Source: Bacillota bacterium
Lineage (GTDB): Bacteria > Bacillota > Thermincolia > Thermincolales > UBA2595
Length of the DNA stretch: 57,152 nucleotides
Assembly: GCA_021847735.1 (NCBI GenBank)
Contig: JAJZQD010000004.1
Coordinates: 1-57,152, forward strand
Reading direction: 5' to 3'
Numbering within the stretch: the first letter of the stretch is position 1; the number at the start of each line of letters is the position of its first letter. Of this stretch, positions 9,323 through 16,863 are shown piece by piece. The notes under the pieces are model-generated. The model worked only from the letters and a program-made list of their open reading frames with translations. It did not search any database and was not told where the DNA came from. Both the position numbers and the translations under genes were made by a program.

Positions 9323-9573
9323 AAAAGGGGCTGTCCCAAAGGTCAATTTGGGAACCCCTAATGTTTTTCTCTTCAATTGAATCAAAAGAGGCAGTCTGCT
9401 TAAGTTTTGGGGCCTGGGCAGGTGTGTTCCGGAGAGGGAGGCTGACGTCCGCCGGCCCGCGATCCGCGCAGCGGGAGCGGTCTTTTGCCGGCTGAGTTGT
9501 TGCTCCCTCGCAGAATACACCTGCCCTGGCCCTAGCTAGCATAAGAGGCCGCCCCTTTTGGGACAGCCCCCTT
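9323..9573. repeat. Palindromic intergenic repeat, copy A (core 9418-9524)
   Basis: Outer arms ctgtcccaaa/tttgggacag enclose CTTCAATTGAATC and a core bounded by GCAGGTGTGTTCC and ATACACCTGC. The core carries the conserved inner blocks seen in the other copies (GAGTTGTTGC, GCGGTC). The centre differs from the other copies. Apparent reading frames across it are by-products of the symmetry. Confidence 0.85.
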
Positions 9574-9610
9574 ATCGTTGGCAAAGTATCCTGAACTCTT
9601 GCGAAAAGGG

Positions 9611-10300
9611 CTATTTTACTATCTGCGGATTCCGGCTTACAGGCACCGACAGGTCCATGTGCCCGGCCAGGGTATCAACCTTTTGCCCTTCCACCAGAAC
9701 TTCCACCTTTTCAACAGTCGGGAATTGGGTCAATGTGTTTACCAGGGAGTAAACGGTCAGGATTTCCCCACTGGAGCCTCCCCAGTGATTATCCCTGAAT
9801 TCTTTGCTGAAATCAACGGTACAAAGCCCGTTTTGAATGTTAATATCCAGTAAGTCTGTCCCCTCCGGCATCGTTCTCATAAGCCCTTTCTCTTTGGGTC
9901 CGGCAATTAACTGTTCTACTGTTGCCCTGGCCAACCCCGCTTCAAAAGGAATCTCCCTTTTTTCCGCCTTAAGGAAATCTCCGCCTGGTTCAGCAAAGTA
10001 CAATGCTACGTTAACTTTTTCAACACTGTCCTGCTGCTTCTGACTTATGGCCGCCGCTTCAGTGGAGTCCTGTTTTTCCTGCTTATCAACAGGTGTACCG
10101 GTGGGGACTTGTCCCTTTATTCCGGCTGCAGGTTTCGCAGTTTTGTTCCATTCTTTACCGAAAATCATCCGGTAGTGGGTTTCTTTCATCCTGTCCCAGG
10201 AAAACTTCTGTACCTCAGTACAGCCCGATGATATGCCTAAGAATAACAGAATCCCTATTCCCGCCAAAAGCTTTTTCCCGCTCACCTTTAACACTTTCAC
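9611..10300 (-). CDS. GerMN-domain lipoprotein
   Basis: The 229-aa protein has a lipoprotein signal peptide ending in the lipobox GISSGC (Cys about residue 27) and a C-terminal GerMN domain (about 100-210; RATVEQLIAGPKEKG and VDFSKEFRDN). GerMN proteins in spore formers function in sporulation and germination or cell-envelope processes; the exact role here is unknown. The start is GTG at 10300, seven bases after GGAGGG, which places the charged N-region MKVLKVSGKK directly before the hydrophobic stretch; a longer GTG frame from 10342 would put that ribosome site inside the gene. The stop lies 37 bases past repeat copy A. Confidence 0.85.
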   Translation of the reverse strand: MKVLKVSGKKLLAGIGILLFLGISSGCTEVQKFSWDRMKETHYRMIFGKEWNKTAKPAAGIKGQVPTGTPVDKQEKQDSTEAAAISQKQQDSVEKVNVALYFAEPGGDFLKAEKREIPFEAGLARATVEQLIAGPKEKGLMRTMPEGTDLLDINIQNGLCTVDFSKEFRDNHWGGSSGEILTVYSLVNTLTQFPTVEKVEVLVEGQKVDTLAGHMDLSVPVSRNPQIVK

Positions 10301-10582
10301 AAGTTGTCCCTCCCCAATTTTTTTAAACTGTTTGTCCTTCACTTCAATGTATTAGGGGGGACAAGTATATATTCCATATTTTTTTAATATTTTTTTACCG
10401 CCCGCACAGTTGGCGCGCGTTTTTGCCGGCTGAATTGCAAAAATCGTGACAACGGCGGGCCCTGAGGACTTACTGACGCTTTATCCTTCAATTGAAAATC
10501 AATAAAATAACCCTGCCATTAATACCAATGCTATCATTAGAAGTATAAACTTTATAAGTTTCAATTTATCCCAATTCCAAGA
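10301..10582. other. Intergenic region with degenerate repeat fragments
   Basis: There is no gene. TTTTGCCGGCTGAATTG (about 10420) and CTTCAATTGAA (about 10486) echo blocks of repeat copy A, so this looks like a decayed copy. The remainder is AT-rich with nothing recognisable. Confidence 0.5.
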
Positions 10583-10673
10583 CTCCACCTTCTATTAGGT
10601 GGAGTTTCCACTTTTCTGCTTCAGTGGGGGTAGAGTCCCCCACTGAAGTTTCGATGTTCAGCTTTAGCTGAAC
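10583..10673. repeat. Three consecutive hairpins, possible remnant of a mobile element or structured RNA
   Basis: Three near-perfect stem-loops stand in 91 bases: CTCCACCT/AGGTGGAG (10583-10604), a 12-bp stem CTTCAGTGGGGG/CCCCCACTGAAG (10619-10648) and GTTCAGCT/AGCTGAAC (10656-10673). Compact hairpin series like this occur at ends of IS200/IS605-type elements and in their guide RNAs. No tnpA, tnpB or iscB frame remains nearby, so the identity is inference. Confidence 0.55.
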
Positions 10674-10819
10674 GAGTTCACTGCCTCCTTGTCCCGGTTA
10701 ATTGATTTAACTGCGTATAGGAGGAGTTGGCAGTATACTGCGAACTCTTATTCACATCATAGCCCCTTCCCTCTAACCTTGCCGGTGTAAATTGTGGGCC
10801 ACTTCAATAGTCTACTGTC

Positions 10820-11365
10820 TTAATAGCCAAGAGTTATAAGCAGCCCCAAGACCGTAGGAATCAATATAAAATACAAAAGTACCCGTGCAACATTACTTCG
10901 TTTTGTGGCATGGTCGTTGTTGTCCGAATTATTTAAACCTGATTCAGCATCATACGAATCTAAGTTGGTTTCGTATTCGTCCTCAAAATTGTGGAATTCT
11001 GACTCATCCTCTAAATGGGCTAATTGGCAGCTAAGTATTTCTTTAGCCTTGTCATAGTCACTTTCCAACACATATATTTCAATTCCCTGGATTGAAAAAC
11101 CCATATAAACTTTCAAATACCCTCCGCCGCCGGGATATTTTCTTAACGAAGGAATTCCGTGAGATTTCAAAATCGATTGAATCAAATTAGCCTCAGTTTC
11201 GTTACCAACATTAATTAGCAATACCTCTGGTTCATCCTTTAGCTGATTCCCAGGCTCATCCTTTGGCTCATCTACCTGCTCTAAACGATCAACTAACTCC
11301 ACCCAGCATCTGCTGCATAAGTCGTCTTCCTCTTGAAATTGTCTGCATTTGGGACACCAAGGCAT
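10820..11365 (-). CDS. Zinc-ribbon / DUF2007-like membrane-anchored protein
   Basis: The 181-aa protein starts with a zinc-ribbon (CPKCRQ...CSRCW, residues 4-20), continues with a domain resembling DUF2007, a putative signal-transducing fold (about 45-115; EVLLINVGNETEANLIQSIL, then EIYVLESDYDKAKEIL), then a very acidic stretch, and ends with one transmembrane helix (about 160-180). Cytosolic domains tethered by a C-terminal anchor are likely. The ATG at 11365 follows AGGGGTGA; the longer frame runs back into the upstream pseudogene. It is AT-rich and belongs to an accessory patch. Function unknown. Confidence 0.72.
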   Translation of the reverse strand: MPWCPKCRQFQEEDDLCSRCWVELVDRLEQVDEPKDEPGNQLKDEPEVLLINVGNETEANLIQSILKSHGIPSLRKYPGGGGYLKVYMGFSIQGIEIYVLESDYDKAKEILSCQLAHLEDESEFHNFEDEYETNLDSYDAESGLNNSDNNDHATKRSNVARVLLYFILIPTVLGLLITLGY

Positions 11366-11378
11366 TTCGTTCACCCCT

Positions 11379-11617
11379 TTACTCAGGCTTTGTTCCGCCA
11401 AATATGGCAAAATTGGCGTACCGCCAATGACATCCACCATCTATGAAGCCTGCCTCATTAAGCCAGACCAGTTGATTTTCAACTGTAGCCGGGATATCTT
11501 CTGCTAAGTAAGTATTGAACCACTTTTCATCATCTTCGCCATTGGTTCTGATAAATTCACGCCATCATATTCAAATGCTTCCTTTGCAAAATGATTGCTT
11601 ACTTGTTCTATGTTCAT
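11379..11617 (-). pseudogene. Remnant of a SAM-dependent methyltransferase
   Basis: A good ribosome site and ATG at 11617 open MNIEQVSNHFAKEAFEYDG, which stops early. A different frame of the same strand then encodes EKWFNTYLAEDIPATV and WLNEAGF...ANFAIFGGTKPE, ending at 11379. The second part is the typical C-terminus of a class I methyltransferase (YANFAIFGG-type ending), and the first part resembles its N-terminus. The central SAM-binding region is missing, so this is an internally deleted, frameshifted relic. Its stop lies 14 bases before the next gene, which probably used to follow it in an operon. Confidence 0.75.
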
Positions 11618-11729
11618 ATATTTTACCCCCTTATTTATTCGGCTAAGGCTATTTTGTCTAGTACTTTGGCTGGAAACGAACTTGTCGAAATATTGCCCTC
11701 TTTTACGTTTCTATTTTAAGCATGAGGAT

Positions 11730-12236
11730 TTAAATCTCCGGTTTTGGTTTATTTATTTTTTTGCGTTTTAGCTGGGTTAATGAAGTTTTAGCAGGTCCAT
11801 TGTTTGGATTCAACTTTAAACACTCATTGTAATATTTCGTTGCATTTGTCTTATCCCCAAGTTGAGTATAGCAAAATGCTATGTTCAACAAGGCAAGTTC
11901 TTTGTAGCTGTAACTACTTGTACTTAGAAGAATTAATGACCTATATTTATCTAAAAAAGGATGTTTGTCAAAATAGTCATACACCTGTTCAAAAAGTCCT
12001 ATAGCTTCCTTAAACTCACGATCTTTGGTGAGTCTAAGACCTTTTATGAGGTTGTTTGTAATCGTATATCGGACTACTAACTTGTAGGCTGTCAAAATCA
12101 AACAACTAATGAAAACAATAATACTGTAGTCAGTGGTTAAACGTAAAAAATAAATGGCTAAGCTCAGTAACAAAACAACTGAAACAGTAGGTATTATTTG
12201 CTCTATCCCGGTTTTCCGAACCAATGGTAAGTACAA
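11730..12236 (-). CDS. TPR-containing membrane protein
   Basis: The 168-aa protein has two hydrophobic helices near the N-terminus (about 14-31 and 36-54) and then a cytosolic helical region with tetratricopeptide-like repeats (EFKEAIGLFEQVYDYF and ALLNIAFCYTQLGDKTNATKYYNECLKLNPNN). It ends in a lysine-rich tail. TPRs are protein-binding scaffolds; no enzymatic motif is visible. The TTG start follows AGGAG by nine bases. It is 18 bases downstream of the HExxH gene, in the same AT-rich patch, so the two are probably co-transcribed. Confidence 0.7.
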   Translation of the reverse strand: MYLPLVRKTGIEQIIPTVSVVLLLSLAIYFLRLTTDYSIIVFISCLILTAYKLVVRYTITNNLIKGLRLTKDREFKEAIGLFEQVYDYFDKHPFLDKYRSLILLSTSSYSYKELALLNIAFCYTQLGDKTNATKYYNECLKLNPNNGPAKTSLTQLKRKKINKPKPEI

Positions 12237-12254
12237 AAGTTTTCACTCCTTTTT

Positions 12255-12908
12255 TTAAGAGAAGAGTGGTTCCGGTTTGCACCATATACTCTCTATAAAA
12301 TTTCTTACTTCTTGATACTGGGCTGCCCTTTCCATCTTGGTGCTAATTAACGAAAGATGGTTGCGAGAAGCAACCAGAGCTTCCCTAACTCTTGAATTCA
12401 TGGAGCTAACTCTTGCCACTTCAACTTCTGAGTTTGGTAATGTGCGTTCAATATCAAATAAAATTACTCCTAATCTGACTTTTATTAAGTCCGGTAAACA
12501 ATAACACTTTTCAATTTGTTTTGAAATCCCATTAATTGAACTGGAAAGTCCCGCAAGATGTACGTCACTACTTATATTATAATCAGTTAAAAGAATGTCA
12601 ATAATTGTTTTATGTGAAATAGTATTATTAACTGCTTCTTTCAACCAATCAATTGGCCGGGTTCCTTTGGGTGTAAAAGAAATTAATCCGGGATTTAAGT
12701 GAGCTAATAAAAGGTGAGCTAATTCATGTGCTTCTACCTGAATAGTTTCTTCATTAGATAAACTATTTAAAATTAATATTTTGTACGAGGACAGTCCTTG
12801 ATTTATGATATAAGCCGGGCAGATTCTGGATAAACGTGAATCGCAAGTAAATTTTGTTTTAACAGTACATAAACCGGAAACCTCTTTTCTCAATTTTTCC
12901 AGATTCAT
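12255..12908 (-). CDS. HExxH (ImmA/IrrE-like) metallopeptidase-like protein
   Basis: The 217-aa protein carries one clear zinc-binding helix, QVEAHELAHLLLAHLN (about 58-74), preceded by a strand-like segment KILILNSLSNEE as in ImmA/IrrE peptidases that cleave phage- or stress-type repressors. A downstream Glu in WLKEAVNN could be the third ligand. The C-terminal half is helical and unassigned. ATG at 12908 with AAGGTG upstream is preferred over the TTG frame from 12932. No partner repressor gene is adjacent; the TPR membrane protein follows. The family call is tentative and the role unknown. Confidence 0.6.
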   Translation of the reverse strand: MNLEKLRKEVSGLCTVKTKFTCDSRLSRICPAYIINQGLSSYKILILNSLSNEETIQVEAHELAHLLLAHLNPGLISFTPKGTRPIDWLKEAVNNTISHKTIIDILLTDYNISSDVHLAGLSSSINGISKQIEKCYCLPDLIKVRLGVILFDIERTLPNSEVEVARVSSMNSRVREALVASRNHLSLISTKMERAAQYQEVRNFIESIWCKPEPLFS

Positions 12909-12945
12909 TTGACATACACCTTCATTATCCAACAGGATGTGTCCG

Positions 12946-12958
12946 TCACTTCAAGTGA
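12946..12958. promoter_or_regulatory. Short perfect dyad upstream of the HExxH gene
   Basis: TCACTT and AAGTGA are separated by one base, about 40 bases before the start codon. This is a possible operator, supported by position and symmetry only. Confidence 0.3.
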
Positions 12959-13093
12959 ATCCTGATTATCTATAATGTAATCATACAGCCGTTACAGAAA
13001 AGTAGTTTGGCATCTTTTTCCTCAACATGCTATTAGTTCTGTTAGGAATCGAATTCATCTCTAAAAAAACATTTCATTACCTAGAGCCTTCCG

Positions 13094-13795
13094 CTAATAC
13101 CAACGCACAAGCGCCAGGAAGTACAGCCCAAGAATAATCAAAATTACCCCGCCGGCCAGGGTGACATAGTGGGAGTACTTTTGAAACCGCGGCAGCTGTT
13201 TGATGGCTGCGGTAAAAGTCCCTGCGATTATAAGCGGCAGGCCGTGGCCCAACCCATATACAAAGAGCAGCCCGGCCCCGTAATAAAAATTCCCGGTTGA
13301 GGCAACATATGCTATAATAACTGCCAAAACCGGGGTGGCACAGGGCGACATAACCAGGCCGAACATCAGCCCAACCAGGAAGGACGGTAGAATTCCCCCT
13401 CTTTTCAAAGGCAAACTGCCCATGGTAGGAAACCTGATGTTTATCACTCCCAGCAACTGTAGACCCATTATGATAGCTACCCCGGACAGAACATAGTACC
13501 AGGTTTTGCCGATTTGGCCGAATACCTTGCCCAGTAGTACGGCTACTACACCAAAGAGGGCAAACGTAACAGACATCCCCAAAACAAAAGCCAAGGACAT
13601 CGCAAACCCCTTCAGCTTGGACTTTTCAGCCTGCTCCCCATAGCCCCCGATATACCCCACGATTACCGGAATCATAGTAACAATACAAGGGCTGATACTG
13701 GTCAAAATACCTCCAATATATACTACTACAAAAGCCACAGGCGAAAAGCTGCTGATGGCATGAGGCAAAATGTTGTTAAAAAAGTTCTGGAGCAT
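13094..13795 (-). CDS. ccdA: CcdA/DsbD-type membrane thiol-disulfide electron carrier
   Basis: The 233-aa membrane protein has six predicted helices and the two family signatures, each with a cysteine: GGILTSISPCIVTMIPVIVG near residue 37 and GLVMSPCATPVLAVIIAYVA near residue 150. CcdA proteins move reducing equivalents from cytosolic thioredoxin across the membrane to extracytoplasmic thioredoxin-like proteins, for cytochrome c maturation or disulfide reduction. The gene directly follows the thioredoxin-like selenoprotein gene (39-base gap containing AAAGGAT), so that protein is its probable redox partner. No cytochrome biogenesis genes are in view. Confidence 0.92.
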   Translation of the reverse strand: MLQNFFNNILPHAISSFSPVAFVVVYIGGILTSISPCIVTMIPVIVGYIGGYGEQAEKSKLKGFAMSLAFVLGMSVTFALFGVVAVLLGKVFGQIGKTWYYVLSGVAIIMGLQLLGVINIRFPTMGSLPLKRGGILPSFLVGLMFGLVMSPCATPVLAVIIAYVASTGNFYYGAGLLFVYGLGHGLPLIIAGTFTAAIKQLPRFQKYSHYVTLAGGVILIILGLYFLALVRWY

Positions 13796-13834
13796 TATAA
13801 GGGTATCCTTTCAGAATAATATTGGCAGGCCCTG

Positions 13835-14284
13835 TCACCCTTTAATTGCTTGGGAAATCAGAGAATCGAGGGTTTCCCTGGGCCGGTTCTCTATCTGGGA
13901 ATACTCAATCCGGTTTACAATATTGCCTTTACCGTCCAGGATAAAGTAAACGGGAATATAGTAAATATTGAACCGCTCGGCAAGGGCACTGCCCTCCGGG
14001 GTAGTGACATCGGCAACTATAAACTTCATGTCCCCGCCGTATTTGTTTTCCAAAGCCAGCACCACCGGCTCCATCTGCCTGCAGGCCAGTCACTGCGGCG
14101 AGTAGAACTCAAGGAAAACCCGTCGCCCGTTTTCTGCAGCCTGCCTAAGTTTTTCAGCAGGCTGCGGTGTCACAGTAAACTGGCGCACCCGACCTGTCCG
14201 CGCATTATAGTAGGGTACCGCAAAAATTACCCCTACCGCCAAAACTACCAGGACAAATATGACTATTTTCACCTTTGTTTTCAA
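13835..14284 (-). CDS. Membrane-anchored thioredoxin-like protein, probable selenoprotein (UxxC)
   Basis: The frame is interrupted by one TGA (14090-14092). Read through, it gives 149 aa: an N-terminal transmembrane anchor (about 5-24), then a thioredoxin fold with FLEFYSPQ, the TGA, LACRQMEPVV, later FIVADVTT and the cis-Pro segment YYIPVYFILDG. The TGA falls exactly on the first Cys of CxxC, giving U65-L-A-C68, and the sequence stays in frame on both sides, so selenocysteine is far more likely than decay. The hairpin-forming bases right after the TGA are a SECIS candidate. The TTG start at 14284 follows GGAGGG. The ccdA-type gene follows, suggesting an extracytoplasmic thiol reductase fed by it. 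Standard gene callers would split this gene. Confidence 0.8.
14060..14089 (-). promoter_or_regulatory. Candidate bacterial SECIS element
   Basis: Directly after the TGA, the minus strand can form an outer stem ACTGGC/GCCGGT with an inner CTG/CAG stem capped by CAGG. Bacterial SECIS hairpins lie in this position and have G-rich loops. This was folded by eye and not computed. Confidence 0.4.
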
Positions 14285-14436
14285 GAGTATCCCTCCGCTC
14301 CGTCCCGCAAGTTATACCGTTATTATACCACCAATAATATTTATCGAGTATCCCTCAGTCTATTCCTTTTAAAGACTGCCGACCACTATGTATTATTTTT
14401 AAGCTGGTGTTAAAACTAATTGGGGAGGTGACGAAT

Positions 14437-14613
14437 ATGAGGGATGATGCCAGGGAACAGCTTGATATTATCAATGCCCAGATAAGAAAAGCCAAATCCT
14501 CTCTTGAGCAAATGGAAGACTCTGATTTGCCAAAAAACCTGCAAATGGAAGCTGTAGACGTTATTCCAATAGGCCTGCCGCCAGAAGAAGAAGAAAAGGC
14601 TGTCCCAAAGTAA
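14437..14613 (+). CDS. Small acidic protein, function unknown
   Basis: The 58-aa protein starts at ATG 14437, five bases after GGAGGTGA, which is better than the in-frame upstream TTG. It is mostly one amphipathic helix (REQLDIINAQIRKAKSSLEQ) followed by a Pro- and Glu-rich tail. It is divergent from the thioredoxin-like gene. The last codons (KAVPK) run into GGCTGTCCCAAA, the terminal sequence shared with the local repeat family, so its C-terminus may have been shaped by a repeat insertion. I do not recognise a family. Confidence 0.6.
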   Translation: MRDDAREQLDIINAQIRKAKSSLEQMEDSDLPKNLQMEAVDVIPIGLPPEEEEKAVPK

Positions 14614-14632
14614 CTGGGCCCGCCTCTTTTTT
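14598..14632 (+). terminator. Terminator overlapping the end of the small gene
   Basis: GGC...CCC pairs with GGG...GCC across the stop codon and is followed by TCTTTTTT. The hairpin is imperfect but well placed. Confidence 0.5.
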
Positions 14633-14666
14633 GTCCATGAAAGCCAGGAAGGGGCAGTCTTACTTT

Positions 14667-15524
14667 TTATCCAATCAGACTCAGAACATGTTCGATGATT
14701 TCATTTGAGGCTTTAATGTCACCCAGGGCCATGATATGTATGCCATCAATGTGTTTGTAGACCTTTTCGACAAACTCGCAGGCAATTTTGGCCCCTGAAA
14801 CGCCTTCCCGTATTTTGGCCATCACGTCATCGGGTATATCTATCCCTTCCACATGGTCATTCATGTATTCGGCCATCTTTACACTTTTCAAAGGCATAAG
14901 CCCGATAATTACCGGTTTTCCGTATTCCTTCATCTTTTCCACAAAGGATAGGGTCTTTTCCGCATTATAACTGGGCTGGCTCTGGAAGAAGTCAACACCG
15001 GCCTCAACCTTACGCAAAACCCTGCTGTAGACGGCGTCCATGTTTGCAGCCGTTGTACTGGTAGTCCCGCTGACCATGAAATCCGTGGGGCCCTTGAACT
15101 CTTTGCCGGTGGCATCAAGACCTTTATTCATATCTTTTATTAAAGTGATCAGTGACATGGTATTAAAATCATACACTGCCGAAGATTGAAAAGGCCCGTG
15201 GTGCGGCGGGTCCCCGGTTGTCGGCAGCAGAAACCGGATTCCCAGGGCATGTGCTCCCAGGAGGTCCGCCTGTGTCCCCAGCAGGCTGCGATCCCGGCAG
15301 GTAAAATGCGGTACAGTGTCAATCCCCAATTCCGACTGCACTATATGGGCCAAAGACACAGAGTTAATCCTAAGCCTGGCCATCGGGCAGTCGTGAATAT
15401 TGATTCCATCTAATTTAATATAACTCCTGGCCTTTTCCAAGGCTGTCTGCACGTCTGTCCCTTCAGTGGGCCCCAACTCCGTCGTAATAACAAATTGCCT
15501 GCCAAGTTTCTCCTTTAATCCCAT
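14667..15524 (-). CDS. metF: Methylenetetrahydrofolate reductase family protein
   Basis: The 285-aa TIM-barrel protein belongs to the MetF family, which reduces methylene-THF to methyl-THF for methionine synthesis or the methyl branch of the Wood-Ljungdahl pathway. Family features include FVITTELGPTEGTD at the N-terminus, a THF/flavin region FLLPTTGDPPHHG, and FFQSQPSYNAEK followed by PVIIGLMPLKS. ATG at 15524 follows GGGGGG by seven bases; the longer frame lacks support. There is no metV (zinc-cysteine partner) and no other folate gene next to it. It is downstream of repeat copy B and transcribed away from it. Confidence 0.88.
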   Translation of the reverse strand: MGLKEKLGRQFVITTELGPTEGTDVQTALEKARSYIKLDGINIHDCPMARLRINSVSLAHIVQSELGIDTVPHFTCRDRSLLGTQADLLGAHALGIRFLLPTTGDPPHHGPFQSSAVYDFNTMSLITLIKDMNKGLDATGKEFKGPTDFMVSGTTSTTAANMDAVYSRVLRKVEAGVDFFQSQPSYNAEKTLSFVEKMKEYGKPVIIGLMPLKSVKMAEYMNDHVEGIDIPDDVMAKIREGVSGAKIACEFVEKVYKHIDGIHIMALGDIKASNEIIEHVLSLIG

Positions 15525-15610
15525 CCTGAATCCCCCCGAAAAAATCAAATACTCCTGAAATATTTTATTCTACCTCAATACTGGTATTCCTCCCAAAATA
15601 TTTCAAAAAA

Positions 15611-15811
15611 TAGGGGCGTCTCAAAGACATCCTATTTGCTTTGGGCTAAAGGGCAAGGAAGAGGCAGGTATATTCCTCCAAGCGGCAACAACGCCGTTCG
15701 GCCAACCACTCCTTGCGGAGTGATTAGCCGACGACGTCAGACCGCTCTCCGGAACACACCTGCCTCTTCCTTTTGCTTTGAGCGAAAAGCGAAATAGGAT
15801 GCCTCTTTCGA
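15611..15811. repeat. Palindromic intergenic repeat, copy B (core 15664-15763)
   Basis: Outer arms ACATCCTATTTGCTTT/AAGCGAAATAGGATG flank GGAAGAGGCAGGT...CACCTGCCTCTTCC. Inside are AGCGGCAACAAC and GTCAGACCGCTCTCC, and a central hairpin CACTCCTTGCGGAGTG. The centre is nearly identical to copy C in the opposite orientation. Confidence 0.92.
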
Positions 15812-15844
15812 CTTTTGACAAGGGTACTAAATTGCAGGCCGAGT

Positions 15845-16786
15845 TTAAACCCGAATCTTCCGGTGGCGGTTATAGGGCTGAAAGACTGCCTCAATTATTG
15901 TCTGGGTTTCATCGAAAACAACGGTGGCATTGTGCATGAATTCTTCCCTGAAAAAATATCGCAGGTCACAGAATTTTACCACCTGTTTACCGTCTTCCAT
16001 GCAGTGATATATGTGAAAATACGGCGTAAAATTTTGAAATATATGCCCCAGTTTACTGTTCAGGGCTTTTTTAATCAAGGTGTTTTTGGGGTACTTGTTC
16101 AGGACCTTTTTGACCCCGGGAGACAGGGAAAAACATCTCACTTCCCCAATGATGTAATTATCCGGGGTCTCCACAAAAAACGACCAGTTCCACAGGCTGA
16201 TCATCGCTGGCATTACCACTACCCTTTTGGCGCCTTTGTCTGCATATTTTCGCCATAGTAACCGGTGCACTTTAAGCCTCATTGAGAACCTTATCCCCAG
16301 GTATGCGAGAGCCAGCCAGAATGCGGTTTTCGCCACACCCCCGGGCATTCCGGGCCAGAAAACCACACCGGCAAAAATAATGATAATTATCGGGTCGGCC
16401 AATACCAGCAGGTTAAGGGTATATTTCTTTTGGCTAAAGGGCCATAGAATTTTTGCCCCGTAGGAATTTAAAATGTCCAGCAGGAGGTGAGAGACCGCAC
16501 CCAGGATAGTCCATAAAAAAATAATACCGGGTTGGCTTACCCCCATTACCAGCCATAAAGCAAAGGCTATGACTGTCGAAGAGAAGAGCACACCGGGAAT
16601 TGAATGGGATGACCCCCTGTGATGGGTAAGATAAGGTATATCCCCACATAACTGTAAAACAATATCCAGGTCGGGCGCCAACGCCCCCAGCACAGCCCCC
16701 AGGTGTAACGGACTGGCCAACGACAGCTTTTCCCCCGTAAGGGCGGCAACTCCCATCCCGACTAGTGCATGAGTCAGCGGATCCAT
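15845..16786 (-). CDS. YdjM/DUF457-type membrane metal-dependent hydrolase
   Basis: The 313-aa integral membrane protein begins with the family signature MDPLTHALVGMG and carries further conserved acidic and His residues in LGALAPDLDI, HHRGSSHS and GAVSHLLLDILNSYG. These polar residues, embedded among about five transmembrane helices (residues 1-185), are thought to bind metal. The C-terminal 120 residues form a soluble domain. YdjM in Enterobacteria is LexA-regulated, but no LexA box is evident here. Substrate unknown. Confidence 0.85.
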   Translation of the reverse strand: MDPLTHALVGMGVAALTGEKLSLASPLHLGAVLGALAPDLDIVLQLCGDIPYLTHHRGSSHSIPGVLFSSTVIAFALWLVMGVSQPGIIFLWTILGAVSHLLLDILNSYGAKILWPFSQKKYTLNLLVLADPIIIIIFAGVVFWPGMPGGVAKTAFWLALAYLGIRFSMRLKVHRLLWRKYADKGAKRVVVMPAMISLWNWSFFVETPDNYIIGEVRCFSLSPGVKKVLNKYPKNTLIKKALNSKLGHIFQNFTPYFHIYHCMEDGKQVVKFCDLRYFFREEFMHNATVVFDETQTIIEAVFQPYNRHRKIRV

Positions 16787-16863
16787 TATATTTCCCCCCT
16801 CCCGGCAGAATCCATTATATCACATAGATTCTACAAGTTTCTGCAGGGAAATACTGGCCAAAA

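Noticed and set aside
9144-9584. 146-residue minus-strand open frame over repeat copy A, and overlapping plus-strand frames
   Set aside because: It runs through the palindromic repeat, has no ribosome site and the translation resembles no protein; symmetry of the repeat explains the open frame.
10583-10673. CRISPR array
   Set aside because: The hairpins differ from each other and there are no equal-length spacers; no direct repeats of CRISPR type were seen anywhere in the window.
13835-14284. Reading the thioredoxin-like gene as two separate genes or a nonsense pseudogene
   Set aside because: The TGA replaces exactly the first redox Cys, the frame is intact on both sides and the second piece has no ribosome site; selenocysteine explains all of this better.
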